A program made the position numbers and the translations under genes. The notes beneath the pieces are model-generated. The model saw only the letters and a program-made list of their open reading frames with translations. It was not told the DNA's origin and did no database searches. This document shows positions 44,380 through 53,807 of a stretch of 64,000 nt of DNA, piece after piece (position 1 is the stretch's first letter; the number at the start of each line of letters is the position of its first letter). The stretch is from Hyphomicrobiales bacterium (GTDB lineage Bacteria > Pseudomonadota > Alphaproteobacteria > Rhizobiales > Rhizobiaceae), in contig UCMW01000016.1 in the NCBI GenBank assembly GCA_900473745.1, positions 1-64,000 on the forward strand, written 5' to 3'.

Positions 44380-44408
44380 TCTTGTACTTTATTGTTCATC
44401 ATTGAACA
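44373..44408. promoter_or_regulatory. TGTTCA half-sites in the MarR/hydrolase divergent promoter
   Basis: TGTTCA (44393-44398) and TGAACA (44403-44408) form a 6-4-6 inverted repeat. A further TGTTCA lies at 44373-44378, over the regulator's start codon. Position and symmetry fit binding by the MarR protein encoded beside it. Confidence 0.6.
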
Positions 44409-44426
44409 TTTGACGGGATTCCGACT

Positions 44427-45353
44427 ATGCCATCCTTTCCTCTCAAGGTCACCCGCCTGGCTTTCGCGCAGCTGGAGAAGCTGTCACCCACTGTTGCGGG
44501 GCGCATTGCTTTCGAGCTCTTCTGCCGGACGCCGAGCCGACGCCCGAAAGGAGTCAAGGCAAAGCAGGTCTTTCTCACAGGGCGCAATCGTCTGCGCCAG
44601 GCATCGACCGTGCGTCTTGCCTTGAGCCGCGGGATGGCGGCGGCGCATCATTTGCCGGCAGACTTGCATGGCGGGAGGACGAAGCGGATCCTTGTCGTCC
44701 ATGGCTGGGGATCGCGGGCCGAGTATCTGACCGATCTCGCCCTGGGGCTTCGTCGGAACGGTGCTGAGATCGTCATCCTCGATCTTCCCGGCCATGGCGC
44801 CTCTAGCGGGCGGCGGCTCGATCTGAAGATCGCCGCCGAAGCGATCGTTGCGGCCGAACGGCATTTCGGGCATTTCGACGGGGTCGTCGGCCATTCCTTC
44901 GGCGGGGCTGCCGTGATGATGGCGGCTGGACGCGTTTTTCCCGATCTCCGGTCGTTCCATCCGGGACGCATCGCGCTCATCGGCTCGCCCTCCAGCATGG
45001 GTGAGGTTTTCCATGGCTTTGCGGCCATGGTCGGCCTCGGCCAAGGCAGCATCGGCGCGATGCGGGCGCGGGCGATGGAGCTGGTCGGTGCGCGTGTGGA
45101 AGATCTGGACGGTGTCAGTGTCGCGCGGCGGATCGATAGGCCCTTGCTGGTCGTTCATGCCGAGGATGACAAGGAGGTCAATGTCGGCCATGCACAACGT
45201 TATATCGGTGTGTCGCCGCATGTGCGCCATCTCTGGGCCAACGGCCACGGCCATCGCCGGATCGTCAGCGCGCCGGAGGTGATTCAGGCCGTCGCGTCCT
45301 TCCTTACAGAGGCTGATGGTCTGAGCCTGTCGGATGTCCGTGCCGTGTCATAG
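44427..45353 (+). CDS. alpha/beta hydrolase
   Basis: 308 residues. The oxyanion region is ILVVHGWGSRAEYL, the nucleophile elbow is VGHSFGGAAV (Ser), the acid is in LVVHAEDDKEV, and the catalytic His is in ANGHGHRRIVSAP. The triad is complete, so it should act as an esterase, lipase or thioesterase in the cytosol. It has no signal peptide. It is divergent from the MarR gene and likely controlled by it, a common pairing for detoxifying hydrolases. Confidence 0.88.
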   Translation: MPSFPLKVTRLAFAQLEKLSPTVAGRIAFELFCRTPSRRPKGVKAKQVFLTGRNRLRQASTVRLALSRGMAAAHHLPADLHGGRTKRILVVHGWGSRAEYLTDLALGLRRNGAEIVILDLPGHGASSGRRLDLKIAAEAIVAAERHFGHFDGVVGHSFGGAAVMMAAGRVFPDLRSFHPGRIALIGSPSSMGEVFHGFAAMVGLGQGSIGAMRARAMELVGARVEDLDGVSVARRIDRPLLVVHAEDDKEVNVGHAQRYIGVSPHVRHLWANGHGHRRIVSAPEVIQAVASFLTEADGLSLSDVRAVS

Positions 45354-45419
45354 AGCCGTCATGCGACTTGCCTAAGCCGCCTTCATCGGAGATGTTAGGC
45401 GGTAACGGTGGAGCGATTC

Positions 45420-46028
45420 ATGACGATCATCAGCAGTGTCGAAGAATTGAAGGCTGTATATGGCGAGGTCACCGAGGCCTCGACGGCCAAGGTCACTGCG
45501 TATCTGACACCTGCCTATCGACAGATGATCGACAAGTCGCCCTTCGTCGCGCTGGCGACTGTCGGTCCGGAGGGACTGGATTGTTCGCCTCGTGGAGACC
45601 GCGGTGCTGTCGTTCGAGTCGAGGACGAGAAGACGCTGGCGCTGCCGGACTGGCGCGGCAACAACCGCATCGACTCGTTGCTCAACATCGTGCGAGACCC
45701 GCGTGTGGCGCTGATGTTCCTGATCCCGGGTTCGACCAGCGTCATGCGGATCAACGGGCGGGCCGTCGTCTCGGTTGCGCCGGATCTTCTCTCCAGCTTC
45801 GAAATGGAGGGACGTCATCCGCGCAGTGTCGTGGTGGTCACGATCGATGAGGCGTATTTCCAGTGCGCTCGGGCTGTGATGCGCGCCGAACTCTGGAACG
45901 CGGAGCGGCAGGTGGTCGCGGCCGACCTGCCGACACCGGGTGAGATGCTCAAGGCCGCCAAGGCGGACTTCGATCGCGACAGTTATGATCGGGAATGGCC
46001 GGCCCGTGCGGCCAAGACCATGTGGTAG
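45420..46028 (+). CDS. PPOX-type FMN-binding flavoprotein
   Basis: 202 residues of the pyridoxamine 5'-phosphate oxidase-like split-barrel fold: FVALATVGPEGLDCSPRGDRGAVVRVED, LALPDWRGNNRIDSLLNIVRDPRVALMFLIPG and MRINGRAVVS are characteristic. It probably binds FMN or F420-like cofactors; the substrate is unknown. ATG 45420 is preferred, with GGTGGAG 6 bases upstream; the track's GTG 45408 lies inside that site. It follows the hydrolase by 66 bases and is convergent with a GGDEF gene. Confidence 0.85.
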   Translation: MTIISSVEELKAVYGEVTEASTAKVTAYLTPAYRQMIDKSPFVALATVGPEGLDCSPRGDRGAVVRVEDEKTLALPDWRGNNRIDSLLNIVRDPRVALMFLIPGSTSVMRINGRAVVSVAPDLLSSFEMEGRHPRSVVVVTIDEAYFQCARAVMRAELWNAERQVVAADLPTPGEMLKAAKADFDRDSYDREWPARAAKTMW

Positions 46029-46040
46029 GTCTGCCCCGGC

Positions 46041-47105
46041 TTACCGCTTGTAGATCAGCCAGCTCTTGGCGAATTCCTTCTTCATCCCGTCTTCATAGGC
46101 CTTGGTGCGGTTGCGTCCCGCGTTCTTGGCGCAGTAGAGGGCAATGTCGGATCGCGCGTAAAGTTCGCCAGCATCCTCGGCTTCGGCTGCCATAGCAAAG
46201 CCCAGCGAGATAGTGATTGGCCCGTAATTTACGCCGGTTTTCGAATTCTTGAACGGCGTCGTTTCGAGCGCGGTGCGGATACGCTCGCAGATCTGGAACA
46301 TCTCGTCGGCGGTATTGCCCTCGACGATGATAGCGAATTCTTCGCCACCGGTTCTCGCAACGAAGCAGTCCTTGCGGACATTGTTTCGGATGACGGTGGC
46401 GACAGTCGCTAGGATCTTGTCTCCGACGGGATGCCCATAGACGTCGTTGACCTTCTTGAAGTTGTCGATATCGGCCAAGACGAGCGCCGCCAGAGGTCTG
46501 GCGCCACTCGTATAGACGGCGGCGAGTTTCTCGTCAAAAGCGCGGCGGTTGGCGATGCGTGTCAGCGAATCCGTATTGGCGATGCGCTTGTACTCGTCGA
46601 GTTCGCGCCGGACGTCGTCCATTTCCTGGGAGCGCTGCGACATCTGCACCACCGTCTCCTGGCCATGGGCCATGGTCGAGCCGGTGGCTTCCGTCAGGAT
46701 GCTGATGGCACTGCGCAGGATGTCTGTGCTGTTGGCGCTCTTCGAATTGATGCGGTGATAGGTTTCGCCCAGCAGTCTGTTGTAGCTCTGCAGCGAGGAC
46801 TGTTCTTGCTGCAGGGTGCGCAAGAGGCCGTCCAGTTCACCGATCAGCTTGGTATGAGCGTTTTCGATGACCCGGGTCTGGTGGTGGCCGAAATACTGTT
46901 CGCCGATCGCGTCGAGCTCGTCCTGGGTTGCCTTGCTGCCGAGGGCTGCGAGTTCACGGGTGAGCGACGGGTTGGAGCCGATATAGGCTTCGTAGAATAG
47001 TTCGTAGTTGCGCGGAATGGGGGCGACCCCCATTGAACGCATGGCGTAGGTAATGTGTGCCGCAACGTCAGGTGCCTGCGTTTTTGGCGGTGCCGCCGTC
47101 GTCAT
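46041..47105 (-). CDS. GGDEF diguanylate cyclase (soluble)
   Basis: 354 residues without membrane helices. The N-terminal half (about 1-180) is helical, with long coiled segments (HHQTRVIENAHTKLIGELDGLL and ETVVQMSQRSQEMDDVRRELDEYKRI). The C-terminal GGDEF domain has LVLADIDNFKKVND and VARTGGEEFAIIVEG, so catalytic residues are intact. No properly spaced RxxD inhibitory site is present. The start ATG 47105 is preferred over GTG 47129. The gene is convergent with the PPOX gene, and the terminator of fumA lies beyond its start. Confidence 0.9.
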   Translation of the reverse strand: MTTAAPPKTQAPDVAAHITYAMRSMGVAPIPRNYELFYEAYIGSNPSLTRELAALGSKATQDELDAIGEQYFGHHQTRVIENAHTKLIGELDGLLRTLQQEQSSLQSYNRLLGETYHRINSKSANSTDILRSAISILTEATGSTMAHGQETVVQMSQRSQEMDDVRRELDEYKRIANTDSLTRIANRRAFDEKLAAVYTSGARPLAALVLADIDNFKKVNDVYGHPVGDKILATVATVIRNNVRKDCFVARTGGEEFAIIVEGNTADEMFQICERIRTALETTPFKNSKTGVNYGPITISLGFAMAAEAEDAGELYARSDIALYCAKNAGRNRTKAYEDGMKKEFAKSWLIYKR

Positions 47106-47266
47106 TCGGCCAACTCCAGTGGTCGTCACTCGGCCCTCGAAGAGCCTAAGTAAAGTTAGGGGCAAATGATTGGAAAATGTTTAATGATCGCGCAATGACA
47201 ATTTGTCGGTGCAAAATGAGCGGTAACTGCTCTTTTTTGTTAAGTATCTGCGAAATAAGCAATAAA

Positions 47267-47298
47267 TGCCGTTGCGAAGAAGGCCTTCCGCAACGGCA
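47267..47298 (-). terminator. terminator after class I fumarase gene
   Basis: TGCCGTTGCG (47267-47276) and CGCAACGGCA (47289-47298) form a 10-bp perfect stem with a 12-base loop. On the minus strand it lies 23 bases after the fumarase stop and is followed by TTTATTGCTTATTTCG. Confidence 0.65.
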
Positions 47299-47321
47299 GT
47301 ACGTCGGGTCCGGGGAAAAAA

Positions 47322-48929
47322 TCAGCCGAGATTGAATTCCTGGAAGAAATCATTGCCCTTGTCGTCTGTGACGATGAAGGCGGGGAAGTCTTCGACCTCG
47401 ATCTTCCAGACGGCTTCCATGCCCAGTTCCGGATACTCCAGCACCTCGACCTTGCGGATGCAGTCCTGGGCGAGACGGGCGGCGGGGCCTCCGATCGAGC
47501 CGAGATAGAAGCCACCATGGGTCTTGCACGCCTCGCGTACGGCGCGCGAACGGTTGCCTTTGGCCAGCATGACCATGGAGCCGCCGAAGGACTGGAACTG
47601 GTCGACGTAACTGTCCATGCGGCCGGCAGTCGTCGGGCCGAAGGAGCCGGAGGCGTAGCCGGTCGGGGTCTTGGCCGGGCCGGCATAGTAGACCGGATGG
47701 TTCTTCATGTAGTCCGGCATGCCTTCGCCTTTTTCCAGCCGCTCGCGGATCTTGGAATGGGCGAGGTCGCGGGCGACGATGATCGTGCCTGTCAGGGACA
47801 GGCGCGTCTTGACCGGATGTCTGGTCAATTCGGCAAGGATCGTGCTCATTGGCTGGTTCAGGTCGATTTTGACCACCGACGAGGACAGCGCGGTGTCGTC
47901 GATCTCGGGCATGTACTTCGACGGGTCGGTTTCCAGTTGCTCGATATAGATGCCGTCCTTCGTAATCTTGCCTTTGGCCTGGCGGTCGGCGGAACAGCTG
48001 ACACCGAGGCCGATCGGAAGCGAGGCGCCATGGCGCGGCAGGCGGATGACGCGCACGTCGTGACAGAAATACTTGCCGCCGAACTGGGCGCCGACACCCA
48101 TGGATTGGGTCAGCTTGTGGATCTCCTGTTCCATCTCCAGATCGCGGAAGGCGTGGCCGCTCTCCGAGCCTTCGGTCGGAAGGTCGTCCAGATAACGCGC
48201 CGAGGCGAGCTTAACGGTCTTCAGCGTCATCTCGGCGGAGAGGCCGCCGATGACGATCGCCAAATGGTAGGGGGGACAGGCTGCCGTCCCTAACGTGAGG
48301 ATCTTCTCCTTGAGGAAGTCGATCATGCGATCATGGGTCAGAAGCGAAGGCGTTCCCTGATAGAGGAAGGTCTTGTTCGCCGAACCGCCGCCCTTGGCCA
48401 TGAAGAGAAACTTGTAGGCGTCTTCGCCCTCTTCATAGAGGTCGATCTGGGCCGGCAGGTTGGTCTTGGTGTTCTTTTCCTCGAACATCTTGATCGGGGC
48501 GAGCTGCGAGTAGCGCAGATTGCGGCGCTCATAGGCGTCACGCACGCCTTCGGCGAGCGCTGCGTAGTCCTGCCCGTCGGTCCAGACGCGGCGGCCCTTC
48601 TTGCCCATGACAATCGCAGTCCCGGTATCCTGGCACATCGGCAGGATACCGCCGGCGGCGATGTTAGCGTTCTTCAAAAGGTCGAATGCCACAAAGCGGT
48701 CGTTGTCGGTCGCCTCGGGGTCTTCGAGGATCGAGGCGAGCTGCTTCAGGTGGCCGGGGCGCAGGAGGTGATTGATGTCCGAGAGCGCGGTCTCGGCCAG
48801 CAGGCGCAGGCCTTCGGGCTCGACCGTCAGGATTTCCTGACCCTTGAAGGTCTCGACGGAAACATGGTCGGAGGTGATCTTGCGATAAGGGGTCAGGTCT
48901 TCGCCAATTGGGAACAGATCGTCTGCCAT
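47322..48929 (-). CDS. fumA: class I fumarate hydratase (iron-sulfur, oxygen-sensitive)
   Basis: 535-residue single-chain class I fumarase, the fused alpha+beta form. It converts fumarate to malate in the TCA cycle with a [4Fe-4S] cluster. Visible motifs are [19 protein letters not shown] (cluster Cys), [24 protein letters not shown] and the beta-domain [33 protein letters not shown] 48929 is chosen; a GTG three bases earlier is possible. The class II fumarase lies 1.1 kb to the right, a gene away. Confidence 0.95.
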   Translation of the reverse strand: MADDLFPIGEDLTPYRKITSDHVSVETFKGQEILTVEPEGLRLLAETALSDINHLLRPGHLKQLASILEDPEATDNDRFVAFDLLKNANIAAGGILPMCQDTGTAIVMGKKGRRVWTDGQDYAALAEGVRDAYERRNLRYSQLAPIKMFEEKNTKTNLPAQIDLYEEGEDAYKFLFMAKGGGSANKTFLYQGTPSLLTHDRMIDFLKEKILTLGTAACPPYHLAIVIGGLSAEMTLKTVKLASARYLDDLPTEGSESGHAFRDLEMEQEIHKLTQSMGVGAQFGGKYFCHDVRVIRLPRHGASLPIGLGVSCSADRQAKGKITKDGIYIEQLETDPSKYMPEIDDTALSSSVVKIDLNQPMSTILAELTRHPVKTRLSLTGTIIVARDLAHSKIRERLEKGEGMPDYMKNHPVYYAGPAKTPTGYASGSFGPTTAGRMDSYVDQFQSFGGSMVMLAKGNRSRAVREACKTHGGFYLGSIGGPAARLAQDCIRKVEVLEYPELGMEAVWKIEVEDFPAFIVTDDKGNDFFQEFNLG

Positions 48930-49101
48930 CACGGGGCCTTTCGCGGCACAAGCTGGAAATTCCGGTGGTTTACGGGCAAGGGCTTAAGATTTCAATGCGG
49001 CGAAAGCCTTAAGCTACACGTTGACAGGACGGGTAGCCTTCTGGGAAAGCCCATAGGCGAACCTCTTCATCGTGAATGCCAGATCAGGAGCAAGACAAGG
49101 C

Positions 49102-49974
49102 ATGCCAATGGACTACGCCAACCGAGCGAAATGGCATCGGTCGATCGTCGCCATGATTTTTCTGGTCAGTTTCGTCTGCATCCATGTTCCTCTGATTGCG
49201 CTTCTGATCAATTTCGGAACAGCCTCGCAGTCCGATGCGCTGACGATCAGTCTCGTCGTGCTCGGCGCCACGCTCGTCGGCACCATCGCCTGTCTGGTGA
49301 CCATGTGGTGGCTGACGCGGCCGCTGCGCAATCTGGCAATGGCGATCAGCCGCTATCGCACGGGTGGCCCATTCGTGGAGGAGCGTCTCAACAAGCATGG
49401 CGACGACGAGATCGCCGTCGTGACGCGGGCCGTCTGCGGCATGGTCGGGGAGATCTCGGCGCTCGCCGAGCGCATCGAAGGCCAGCCAGGGCTCGATCCT
49501 CTGACAGGCCTTCTGAACGGCAGCGCCGCCTATGGCATGCAACTCGGCACGCTTGCTCGCCAGATCGGCAGCGGTGCGGAGATCGTCGTCGCAGTCTTCG
49601 AACTGGAAGCGGCAAATACACCCTTTGTGGGGCATGACCGCGAAACCGTCGATCTTGCCCTTGTGGCCGTGGGCGACGTCGTGCGCCAGCATTTTTCACC
49701 CCGGCCAGTGGCTGCTCGCATGTCCGACACGACCTTCGTGCTGCTCTTTCCCGGCGATGCACCCTCCGCCGTATCCGCCTGTTGCGAGGCGATCAGGAAA
49801 ACCGTCGCCGAACTCGAGGTCGGTCCTCTGGCGCGCGGCAGCCTGCGCGTGACGTTCGGGCTTGCCATTCGCCGCGGCAACGAGGCCATGGCGGACCTGC
49901 TGCACCAGGCTGACATGGCGCTCTTCCGGGCAAAGGACATCCGCCGCACCGGTCTGGAAGTGCTGCAGCGCTGA
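49102..49974 (+). CDS. membrane protein with degenerate GGDEF domain
   Basis: 290 residues: two membrane helices (about 18-40 and 50-70), a HAMP-like linker (LTRPLRNLAMAISRYRTGG), and a GGDEF-fold domain (about 135-285) starting at DPLTGLLNGSAAYG. The active-site loop reads MSDTTFVLLF instead of a GG[DE]EF motif, and the metal-binding D..F..ND region is altered (FELEAANTP). It should not make cyclic di-GMP, but may bind ligand or act as a scaffold. The start is ATG 49102 or 49108; GTG 49072 is less likely. It lies between the two fumarases and is convergent with fumC. Confidence 0.85.
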   Translation: MPMDYANRAKWHRSIVAMIFLVSFVCIHVPLIALLINFGTASQSDALTISLVVLGATLVGTIACLVTMWWLTRPLRNLAMAISRYRTGGPFVEERLNKHGDDEIAVVTRAVCGMVGEISALAERIEGQPGLDPLTGLLNGSAAYGMQLGTLARQIGSGAEIVVAVFELEAANTPFVGHDRETVDLALVAVGDVVRQHFSPRPVAARMSDTTFVLLFPGDAPSAVSACCEAIRKTVAELEVGPLARGSLRVTFGLAIRRGNEAMADLLHQADMALFRAKDIRRTGLEVLQR

Positions 49975-50025
49975 CCGAGGAAGCGAATGCGGCGGCCTGA
50001 AGTCCGCCGCCGCATGCCGTCTCCG

Positions 50026-51414
50026 TTACTGTGGTCCGATCATCAGTTCCGGACGCACAAATTGATCGAATTCCTCGTTTGTCAGGTAACCGCCGCCGAC
50101 CGCTTCTTCGCGTAGCGTGGTGCCGTTCTTGTGGGCCGTCTTCGCGATCTTGGCGCAGGTGTCGTAGCCGAGACGGCCGTTCAGCGCGGTCACCAGCATC
50201 AGCGAGTTCTCGACGCCCTTGCGGATGTTGTCCTCCCTTGCCTCGATGCCGACGACGCAATTGTCGGTGAAGGAGACGGCGGCATCGCCCAAGAGCTGGA
50301 CCGACTGGAGGAAGTTGTAGGCCATCATCGGATTGTAAACGTTGAGCTCGAAATGGCCCTGGCTGCCGGCGAAGGTGATCGCGGCCTGGTTTCCGAAGAT
50401 GTGGGCGCAGACCTGGGTCAGCGCCTCGGACTGGGTCGGATTGACCTTGCCGGGCATGATCGAGGATCCCGGTTCGTTTTCCGGAAGGGCGAGCTCGCCG
50501 AGACCGGCGCGGGGGCCGGAACCGAGAAAGCGGATGTCGTTGGCGATCTTGAAGAGCGCGGCTGCGGCCGCATTGATGGCGCCATGGGCGAAAACCATGG
50601 CGTCATGGGCGGCGAGCGCCTCGAACTTGTTCGGTGCCGTGACGAAGGGCAGGGCGGAGATCTTCGATATTTCCTCGGCCACTTTTTCGGCAAAGCCTAT
50701 GGGAGCGTTCAACCCGGTCCCGACGGCGGTCCCGCCCTGGGCGAGTTCATAGAGCCCCGGAAGGGTGATCTCGATCCGCTTGATCGACGAGGCGACCTGC
50801 GCGGCATAGCCGGAAAACTCCTGGCCGAGCGTCAGCGGTGTTGCATCCTGGGTATGGGTGCGGCCGATCTTGATGATGTGGTCGAAGGCCTTGGCCTTGG
50901 CATCGAGGGCTGCATGCAGATGCTTCAGGGCCGGCAGAAGGTGGTGGACCACGTGTTCGGCGGCGGCGATATGCATGGCCGTCGGATAGGTGTCGTTCGA
51001 AGACTGGCTCATGTTGACATGGTCATTGGGATGCACCGGCTTCTTAGAGCCCATTTCCCCGCCCAGCATCTCGATGGCGCGGTTGGAGATAACCTCGTTG
51101 GCGTTCATGTTCGACTGCGTGCCGGAGCCGGTCTGCCAAACGACGAGCGGGAAGTGTTCGTTCAGCTTGCCGTCGATCACCTCCTGCGCCGCCGCGACGA
51201 TGGGGTCACCGATGGCCGGGTCGAGCTTGCCGAGCGCCATGTTGGCGCGTGCCGCCGCCTGCTTGACAATGCCGAGTGCGCGGACGACCGGCAGCGGCTG
51301 CTTTTCCCAACCGATCTTGAAATTGCCGAGTGAGCGCTCGGCCTGGGCTCCCCAATAGCGATCGGAGGCAACCTCGATCGGTCCGAAAGTGTCGGTTTCA
51401 GTGCGATTTTTCAT
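50026..51414 (-). CDS. fumC: class II fumarate hydratase
   Basis: 462 residues, the standard length. The lyase-superfamily signature is [16 protein letters not shown] (catalytic Ser loop), with [22 protein letters not shown] and [18 protein letters not shown] also present. It is the iron-free, stable fumarase. With the class I enzyme nearby, the cell can keep the TCA cycle running when the Fe-S form is lost to iron shortage or oxidants; that is known biology for bacteria carrying both. ATG 51414 starts the protein. Confidence 0.97.
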   Translation of the reverse strand: MKNRTETDTFGPIEVASDRYWGAQAERSLGNFKIGWEKQPLPVVRALGIVKQAAARANMALGKLDPAIGDPIVAAAQEVIDGKLNEHFPLVVWQTGSGTQSNMNANEVISNRAIEMLGGEMGSKKPVHPNDHVNMSQSSNDTYPTAMHIAAAEHVVHHLLPALKHLHAALDAKAKAFDHIIKIGRTHTQDATPLTLGQEFSGYAAQVASSIKRIEITLPGLYELAQGGTAVGTGLNAPIGFAEKVAEEISKISALPFVTAPNKFEALAAHDAMVFAHGAINAAAAALFKIANDIRFLGSGPRAGLGELALPENEPGSSIMPGKVNPTQSEALTQVCAHIFGNQAAITFAGSQGHFELNVYNPMMAYNFLQSVQLLGDAAVSFTDNCVVGIEAREDNIRKGVENSLMLVTALNGRLGYDTCAKIAKTAHKNGTTLREEAVGGGYLTNEEFDQFVRPELMIGPQ

Positions 51415-51850
51415 CTGATGTCCTGCCTTTGACGGTGGCTCTGGCTGGTGCCGCGAACTCTTCCTGCATTTAGGTTGGCGCCGGCCCCTTGCAAGGCGAC
51501 CAACATAATCGGATTCAGCTTGTCAAGTAATTCGCCGGTGGCTCGCGTGGGGCCACTCTGTCTTGTAGCTGTGTCGTTTTCAGCACGTGTCACGACAAAT
51601 TGTCTGCGGATTTCTGGGGGTATGCAGCGCAGCGCGATGCACGTTTTGTTAACATCAATCAAAATTTAACGAATATTTCCATTTAGTTTGCGTCCAGGCG
51701 ATGGCTGCGATCGCGCATCGGGTCACGCTCAGTTGACGCTGACGGGCGAAGGTCTATGTCACCGTTCAACTTTTCAATGAAAAGCCGATGGGCTAGTGAT
51801 CCGCGCAACATGCGCATGTGCCGCGAGTGCGTCGGGACTTCGACCGGGAA
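51415..51850. other. divergent intergenic region, no gene seen
   Basis: About 435 bases between fumC and the L,D-transpeptidase gene. A minus-strand open frame (51411-51662) and its plus-strand mirror are short and have no ribosome site. The stretch near 51640-51690 is AT-rich (TTTTGTTAACATCAATC) and is a good place for promoter elements of both genes. Confidence 0.5.
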
Positions 51851-53737
51851 ATGGAACAGAGAATGACGAGAAAGACAAAATTCGTAGTCACGGCACTCCT
51901 CGCTGCGACGACTGCAGCCGGAACCTTACCGGGCGAGGCCGCTGCCACGACGCTTCTCGATCTGCTCCGTGGCGGGCCCGGTCGACAGGCGAAACAGCAA
52001 TCCGCTCCGGCTTCCCTGGAACAGCAGGCCCGCGGTGGCCTCGAAATGGGGGATCCCGAGCCGCTGCCTAAGGTCGCCGGCCCGCAGTATTACACCTACA
52101 AGCCGGAGGTGCAGCGCGCCATCAAGATCAAGCTTCCTGTGTCGGAACCGGTTGCTGGCTCCGCGGAAGCTGAGGCGACGCCGGAAGTCCTCGGCTCCCG
52201 CCGTTTCCTTTCGGACGTCTCCGTTCGGGCCACCGATGAGGTCGCAAAGACGGTCGAGGCCTATTACGGCAATCTCAACAAGCCCTTGATCTGGACCGAC
52301 AGCGAGGGCATTTCCGAGCGTGGCCGTGCGATGATCGAGGCGCTCGCCTCGGTCGATGCGGTCGGCCTCTCGCCGGATGATTATACCGTCACCATGCCCT
52401 CCGATGCGGTCGACCCTGCCAACCCGGAGATGCGCCAGCGGGAACTAATGACCTTCGAGGTTGGACTTTCTGCCAAGGTCCTGACCTATTTACAGGACAC
52501 CACCCGTGGCCGGATCGATCCCAACAAGATCTCCGGCTACTACGACTTCAAGCGCAAGGGCGTGAACATCGCACCGGTCCTCGACCTGTTGCGCATGAGC
52601 CCCGATGTCGCTGCCTATCTGCGCAATCGCGATCCGAAGAGCCCGCAATTCGTTGCCCTGCGTGACGAGCTTGCGCGTCTGCGGGCAGAGGATGCCGAAG
52701 CAACCACACAGCAGATAACGATCGCGCCCGGGACGCTTCTGAAGCCGGGCCAGAGCAATCCGGAGCTCACCAATGTCGTGGGCGCCCTGAAGCAGGTGGC
52801 GTCAGAGGCTGTTCTGACCGGTCACGCCGCCACGCTTTCCGCTTACGCCAATACGCCGGAATACACACCCGAACTGGTGGCGCTGATCGAGGCGTTCCAG
52901 GCCGAAAAGGGGCTGAAGCCCGACGGCGTCGTCGGGCCGGCCACGATCCGCGCCATGACCGGGCACAGCAATGCCGAGAAGATCGCAAAGCTGCTGGTCG
53001 CCATGGAAGCGGTGCGCTGGTTGCCGGCCGACCTCGGATCGCGTTACGTCTTCATCAACGCCCCGTCCTTCCGTGCCTCCTACTTCAACGAAGGCAAGGA
53101 GCAGGTCTCGATGCGGGTGGTCGTCGGGTCGAAGGCCAATCAGACCTATTTCTTCCAGGACCAGATCCAGACGGTCGAATTCAACCCGTATTGGGGCGTT
53201 CCGAAGTCGATCATCGTCAACGAAATGCTTCCCAAGCTCAGGGCTGATCCGTCCTATCTCGATCGTCTGGGCTATGAAGTTTCCTATGGCGGCCGCAAGG
53301 TGGCTTCGAGCCAGATCGACTGGAACGCCACGCATGCGGTCGATGTCCGCCAGCCACCGGGTGGCGACAATGCGCTCGGCGAATTGAAGATCCTCTTCCC
53401 GAATGAACATGCCATCTACATGCATGACACGCCGTCCAAGAGCTATTTCAATCGGGACATGCGGGCGCTCAGCCACGGCTGCGTTCGTCTCGCCGAGCCG
53501 CGCGTGATGGCAGCGGCGGTCATGGGCACGACGGTCGAGGAGATCGGCAAGCAAATCGCATCGGGTCAGAACCGCGCCGTTCAGGTGCCGGAGAAGATCC
53601 CGGTCTATGTGTCCTATTTCACGGCCTGGCCGAACAAGGACGGTGTCATCGAATATTTCGACGATGTCTATGGCCGCGACAACCACACGGCCAAGGCCTT
53701 CAAGGCGACGACGGATGCACGCGCCCCGCGCGCGTGA
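51851..53737 (+). CDS. L,D-transpeptidase (YcbB-like) with peptidoglycan-binding domain
   Basis: About 628 residues. The signal peptide is near the N-terminus (KFVVTALLAATTAAGTLPGEAAA). A scaffold region with WTDSEGISERGRAMIEAL and LSPDDY follows, then a peptidoglycan-binding helical domain (LIEAFQAEKGLKPDGVVGPATIRAM, about 330-360). The catalytic YkuD domain (about 400-560) has YMHDTPSKSYFNRDMRALSHGCVRLAEPR with the catalytic His, Ser and Cys. It makes 3-3 cross-links in the cell wall, which in rhizobia dominate polar growth. The start is ATG 51851 or 51863. It faces the convergent gph. Confidence 0.92.
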   Translation: MEQRMTRKTKFVVTALLAATTAAGTLPGEAAATTLLDLLRGGPGRQAKQQSAPASLEQQARGGLEMGDPEPLPKVAGPQYYTYKPEVQRAIKIKLPVSEPVAGSAEAEATPEVLGSRRFLSDVSVRATDEVAKTVEAYYGNLNKPLIWTDSEGISERGRAMIEALASVDAVGLSPDDYTVTMPSDAVDPANPEMRQRELMTFEVGLSAKVLTYLQDTTRGRIDPNKISGYYDFKRKGVNIAPVLDLLRMSPDVAAYLRNRDPKSPQFVALRDELARLRAEDAEATTQQITIAPGTLLKPGQSNPELTNVVGALKQVASEAVLTGHAATLSAYANTPEYTPELVALIEAFQAEKGLKPDGVVGPATIRAMTGHSNAEKIAKLLVAMEAVRWLPADLGSRYVFINAPSFRASYFNEGKEQVSMRVVVGSKANQTYFFQDQIQTVEFNPYWGVPKSIIVNEMLPKLRADPSYLDRLGYEVSYGGRKVASSQIDWNATHAVDVRQPPGGDNALGELKILFPNEHAIYMHDTPSKSYFNRDMRALSHGCVRLAEPRVMAAAVMGTTVEEIGKQIASGQNRAVQVPEKIPVYVSYFTAWPNKDGVIEYFDDVYGRDNHTAKAFKATTDARAPRA

Positions 53738-53764
53738 TCCTTTAGGACCCAAGGCGTGGAATTT

Positions 53765-53793
53765 CAAATGGCGGGCCTGTGGTCCGCCATTTG
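53765..53793. terminator. hairpin between convergent L,D-transpeptidase and gph genes
   Basis: CAAATGGCGG (53765-53774) and CCGCCATTTG (53784-53793) form a 10-bp perfect stem with a 9-base loop. It lies between converging genes and is followed by T-rich sequence only on the minus side, so a bidirectional role is plausible. Confidence 0.55.
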
Positions 53794-53807
53794 CGTTTCG
53801 AGCGGCT

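Noticed and set aside
50131-51333. Plus-strand 400-codon frame
   Set aside because: It is antisense to fumC, which carries the full lyase signature.
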